Assembly (NCBI GenBank): GCA_029532625.1
Contig: JARFXM010000011.1
Location: forward strand, 4,043,501-4,107,500
Origin: Lomentospora prolificans
Taxonomy: Eukaryota; Ascomycota; Sordariomycetes; Microascales; Microascaceae
Direction of reading: 5' to 3'
Length of the DNA stretch: 64,000 bases
Shown here one piece after another: positions 61,310 to 64,000 of this stretch (positions are counted from its first letter, which is position 1; each line of letters opens with the position of its first letter). The position numbers were made by a program, and so were the translations under genes. The notes under the pieces were generated by a model. The model did not search any database, was not told where the DNA came from, and worked only from the letters and a program-made list of their open reading frames with translations.

Positions 61310-64000
61310 GATGTTTGAAGTGAAGAGGCTCGCTGGAATTGGAGATGTGTACCTTGAATCTGCGCAAGGCTGTTGTTGTATCGTAGCGACGTCGCTATCG
61401 CCTTGAATGGGGGTCTAGCGGAATAGTGAAATGGAATGGAATGAAATGGTGGTCGGAATCGCCAACTTGTTGTCTGTCATAGAGGTCAATGTGAAGAAAC
61501 GTAGATGTAATGAATGTGAGGTCGAGTCTGGACTGGTGATGGAGTTGGACAGAAAGAAATGTTTTTTTTTTTTCCTTTTAGACAATGTTCAAGGAATGAA
61601 AGGACCCGTCAAAAGAAGGGGGACACGGTCACGATATATGATTCCACAGAATATCCCGTAAAACATTCAAAAGTGACATTCGGGGGGGCCCCACTGGGAG
61701 TGAGCAACATTCAGCTCTATTTATACGAGCGAGGATGTGGCCTCCCTAGGAAGCAGTCTCTAGGTACCCATCTTCGAAGCACCAACGAGCGCAGCCCGAG
61801 AAACTGGTTCCTCTTCCAACCCCTCGTCCCATTCCCATTCCGCTTTCTTGTTTGTTCCTCCCTTGTGCCCGGGTCTTTTCTCTTTTTCCCTTATCCCCTA
61901 GTAAGATCCCCAGCCGTAAAGAAGAAACGAATCATGAAAGGAGCAAGTGGTATTGTTGTTGCCCGGGGGGAGGTTCCTAGTGCGCAACAGCAGGTGAAAC
62001 TTTGACCCGACAGAAAAGCAAACAGAGCGGCGCTGTGATTGGAAGCTGTGCGCCTTAATCTGGGTGTTTCCGGGAGCCCGGCACTGAGAAACGAGGAGGA
62101 GAGGGGATGCGGGTGGGGAATCAGAGACAAAGCGGCATCACAGAGCGCCAGCTGTGCTGGAAATGGGAATAAAAAAAACGTACGTGAATGACCCGGTTTG
62201 ACCGGGCTGATTCTCTTCTTCCTTTCGGGCATGGTGTGGTACGGATGTGGTGTGTTGGCCAGCCTTTGCTCGAGGAGGATTCAATACCCTGGTCAGAGGT
62301 TTCCGTCTGATCTGATACACTTTGATGTGATTCCAGGACCACCACGCATGTCCCATTAAAATTGCCAGTTTTGCCATCGGGAGGGGTTAAGCACTCTACT
62401 GTTATAAACTAATCCATCTCGACGGACTTCGAGATTGGTTCCATACCATCATAGCTGCATTCTTTGTCAATATACTCTTGATGTCGGATCCCTTGGCCGC
62501 GGAGATTTCATTCCTCATCATAGCCACTACGTGCTTTCTCGGGGATACCGCGCTGCGGACCCGGGAAGCATAAAAACATTAGACCAGTTTCCTAATGCTC
62601 AGCTCTAGTGGGTCACGATGCATACAAGATGTCACCAGTCTGGACCTAGTGGACCGGAAGAGGGGAGATCGGCCAAGACACCAAGACTACCTTTTCCTAA
62701 GGGAAACAAAAGGATACAAAGGAAGCTAACGGGAAGAAACAAGCATCGCCGCCAAGGGAGGTGGAGGGAACTCATGCCTTTCCCTTTCTCCCCTCGGAAG
62801 ACCGGGTGACAAGCCAAGACCTGGAGAAAGCAAAGAATCAGCGGCTCGATATTAGTGGATTTTCCTGATAGGCAGAAGATAATAGATGGATAGAGACCCG
62901 ACCGTCGTTTGGCTTCCTGGAAATATGTGCTTTTTGTACCAGGATCTCGCCTGCAGCTGAAGAACGGGACGGTCGCATGTTCTTTCCGTTTAGACGCGAA
63001 GAGAAGTGTCCTTTCGAAAGATAAAAGAAGCTCTTCCGAAAAACCAACGATGCGACTGACATGCTGCACCGTCACATGGCCAGGCAAACTTCTCCTGCAG
63101 CCGTAAAAGGCGCGAATGCAAGGCAACCTGGGTGCCTGGCAGGAATTTCCCCTTCTGTCTTAGGGGTCATTACGCCGAGGTCTGTCTCGAAACTACCGGC
63201 GCCTTCAAAGAACAAAGAAAAGAGGAAAGAAATAACCCAAAAAAAAAAAAAAAAAAGTAAGCACTTTGAACGATCCTCCCTCCTCGGGAGCCGCATGGTG
63301 GCTCCTCTAGCGATAGTCTAATATCAGTCGGCCGAATGGTTCCAATGTGCTGCTCTCTTCGCTATTCAAAAGACGCGCAGAGCCTGGCATGTTCCAGATG
63401 GGCATTTGCACCCTCAATGGCCGAGGAACTAGCGGCCCGTTTTATCGGAGCATTAATAAATCAAAAGGCACGGGAAGAGAAGAGACCACGGTCGAGAACA
63501 AGCCCACACAGACGCCAAGAGTCACGATGGGGAGGGACAAGGCTTGGCAGATATGGGCTGAAAATGAGCCAGCCCTTGGGTTATGACGTCCTGGGTTCTG
63601 CATTCGGTGTCCTCTGCGATGACGGTCGGTCATGGGGCCTGAGCGAATTTTTTAACCTTTTCCCTTTCTGCGCGTGGATGTCATGTAATAATATTAATAG
63701 TGCACGCAACACCCAAACACCTTCGACTAGCCAGCCAGGATGCGCTAGCCGCAGGAACCAATATTTCAGCTCCAAGTGCGACTATCGAACCGCAGCCCGC
63801 TCGTAAGAGATGGCCGTGAAAGGACGAGGTTATGCTAGACCCGTCTGGACAGAGACACAAGTGAGACTCTGTCTTTGTTCAAACACGGCCTTTGTAACCA
63901 ACCCCACCTGATGCCTTCCCATCCAGTAAACCTGCCAGGATATATAGGTATATGATGAGCTCGGTTATCGTCCGCGTCTGTCCGCCTAGTTGTCCATCCC
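61310..64000. other. Right flank without recognisable gene
   Basis: The first few hundred bases should include the promoter of the small secreted protein. Beyond them I see no supportable gene: frames are short, overlap on both strands and lack domains. An A18 run lies at about 63239-63256. Confidence 0.5.

Noticed and set aside
1..64000. CRISPR arrays, prophage or bacterial operon structure
   Set aside because: The DNA is clearly eukaryotic, with spliced fungal genes; no regularly spaced repeats were seen.

Overview
The window is nuclear DNA of a filamentous ascomycete, most likely a Sordariomycete and perhaps Hypocreales. The basis is short GT-AG introns with CTAAC/CTGAC branch points, pyrimidine-rich 5' leaders, and proteins that read as Pezizomycotina orthologues: protein phosphatase Z, Dus3, Rcf2, an Sfp1-type zinc-finger factor, a Ral2-type Kelch/BTB protein, Cdc20, the TFIIA large subunit, a LaeA-like methyltransferase, F1Fo-ATP synthase subunit g and L-arabinitol 4-dehydrogenase. 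The genus is inference. There is no operon structure; each gene is its own unit.

Layout. From 1 to 6.2 kb there is no recognisable gene, only the promoter and leader of PPZ1. From 6.2 to 16.3 kb is a gene island: PPZ1 (+), DUS3 (-), a Kelch-repeat protein (+) and RCF2 (-). From 16.3 to 25.7 kb is a 9.4 kb stretch with no supportable gene. From 25.7 to 38.0 kb is a second island: the SFP1-like factor (+), the Ral2-like protein (-), CDC20 (+) and TOA1 (+). From 38.0 to 49.7 kb the DNA is gene-poor and carries one Tc1/mariner element with an uninterrupted DD34E transposase frame. At 49.7-51.2 kb lies a seven-exon LaeA-like methyltransferase, followed by 3.1 kb without a gene. From 54.3 to 57.4 kb are ATP20 (-) and L-arabinitol 4-dehydrogenase (-). 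At 60.9-61.3 kb I reconstruct a small secreted four-cysteine protein from three short exons. The rest, to 64 kb, is intergenic.

Functional picture. Most genes are housekeeping: translation (tRNA dihydrouridylation), mitochondrial respiration (RCF2, ATP20), transcription (TOA1, SFP1-like), cell cycle (CDC20), ion and cell-wall homeostasis (PPZ1), Ras signalling (Ral2-like) and pentose catabolism. The accessory part is the transposon, the lone LaeA-like methyltransferase and the small secreted protein. For every spliced gene the exon lengths sum to a multiple of three and the joined sequence restores family motifs, so the intron calls are well supported though not tested against RNA. Assigned coding sequence totals about 17.9 kb of 64 kb (28%).

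I did not find a convincing, wholly new multi-gene system. The items most worth checking are the small secreted protein, the LaeA-like gene with its apparent GC-AG intron and C-terminal extension, the intact transposon, and the recurrent palindromic motifs in the gene-poor DNA.
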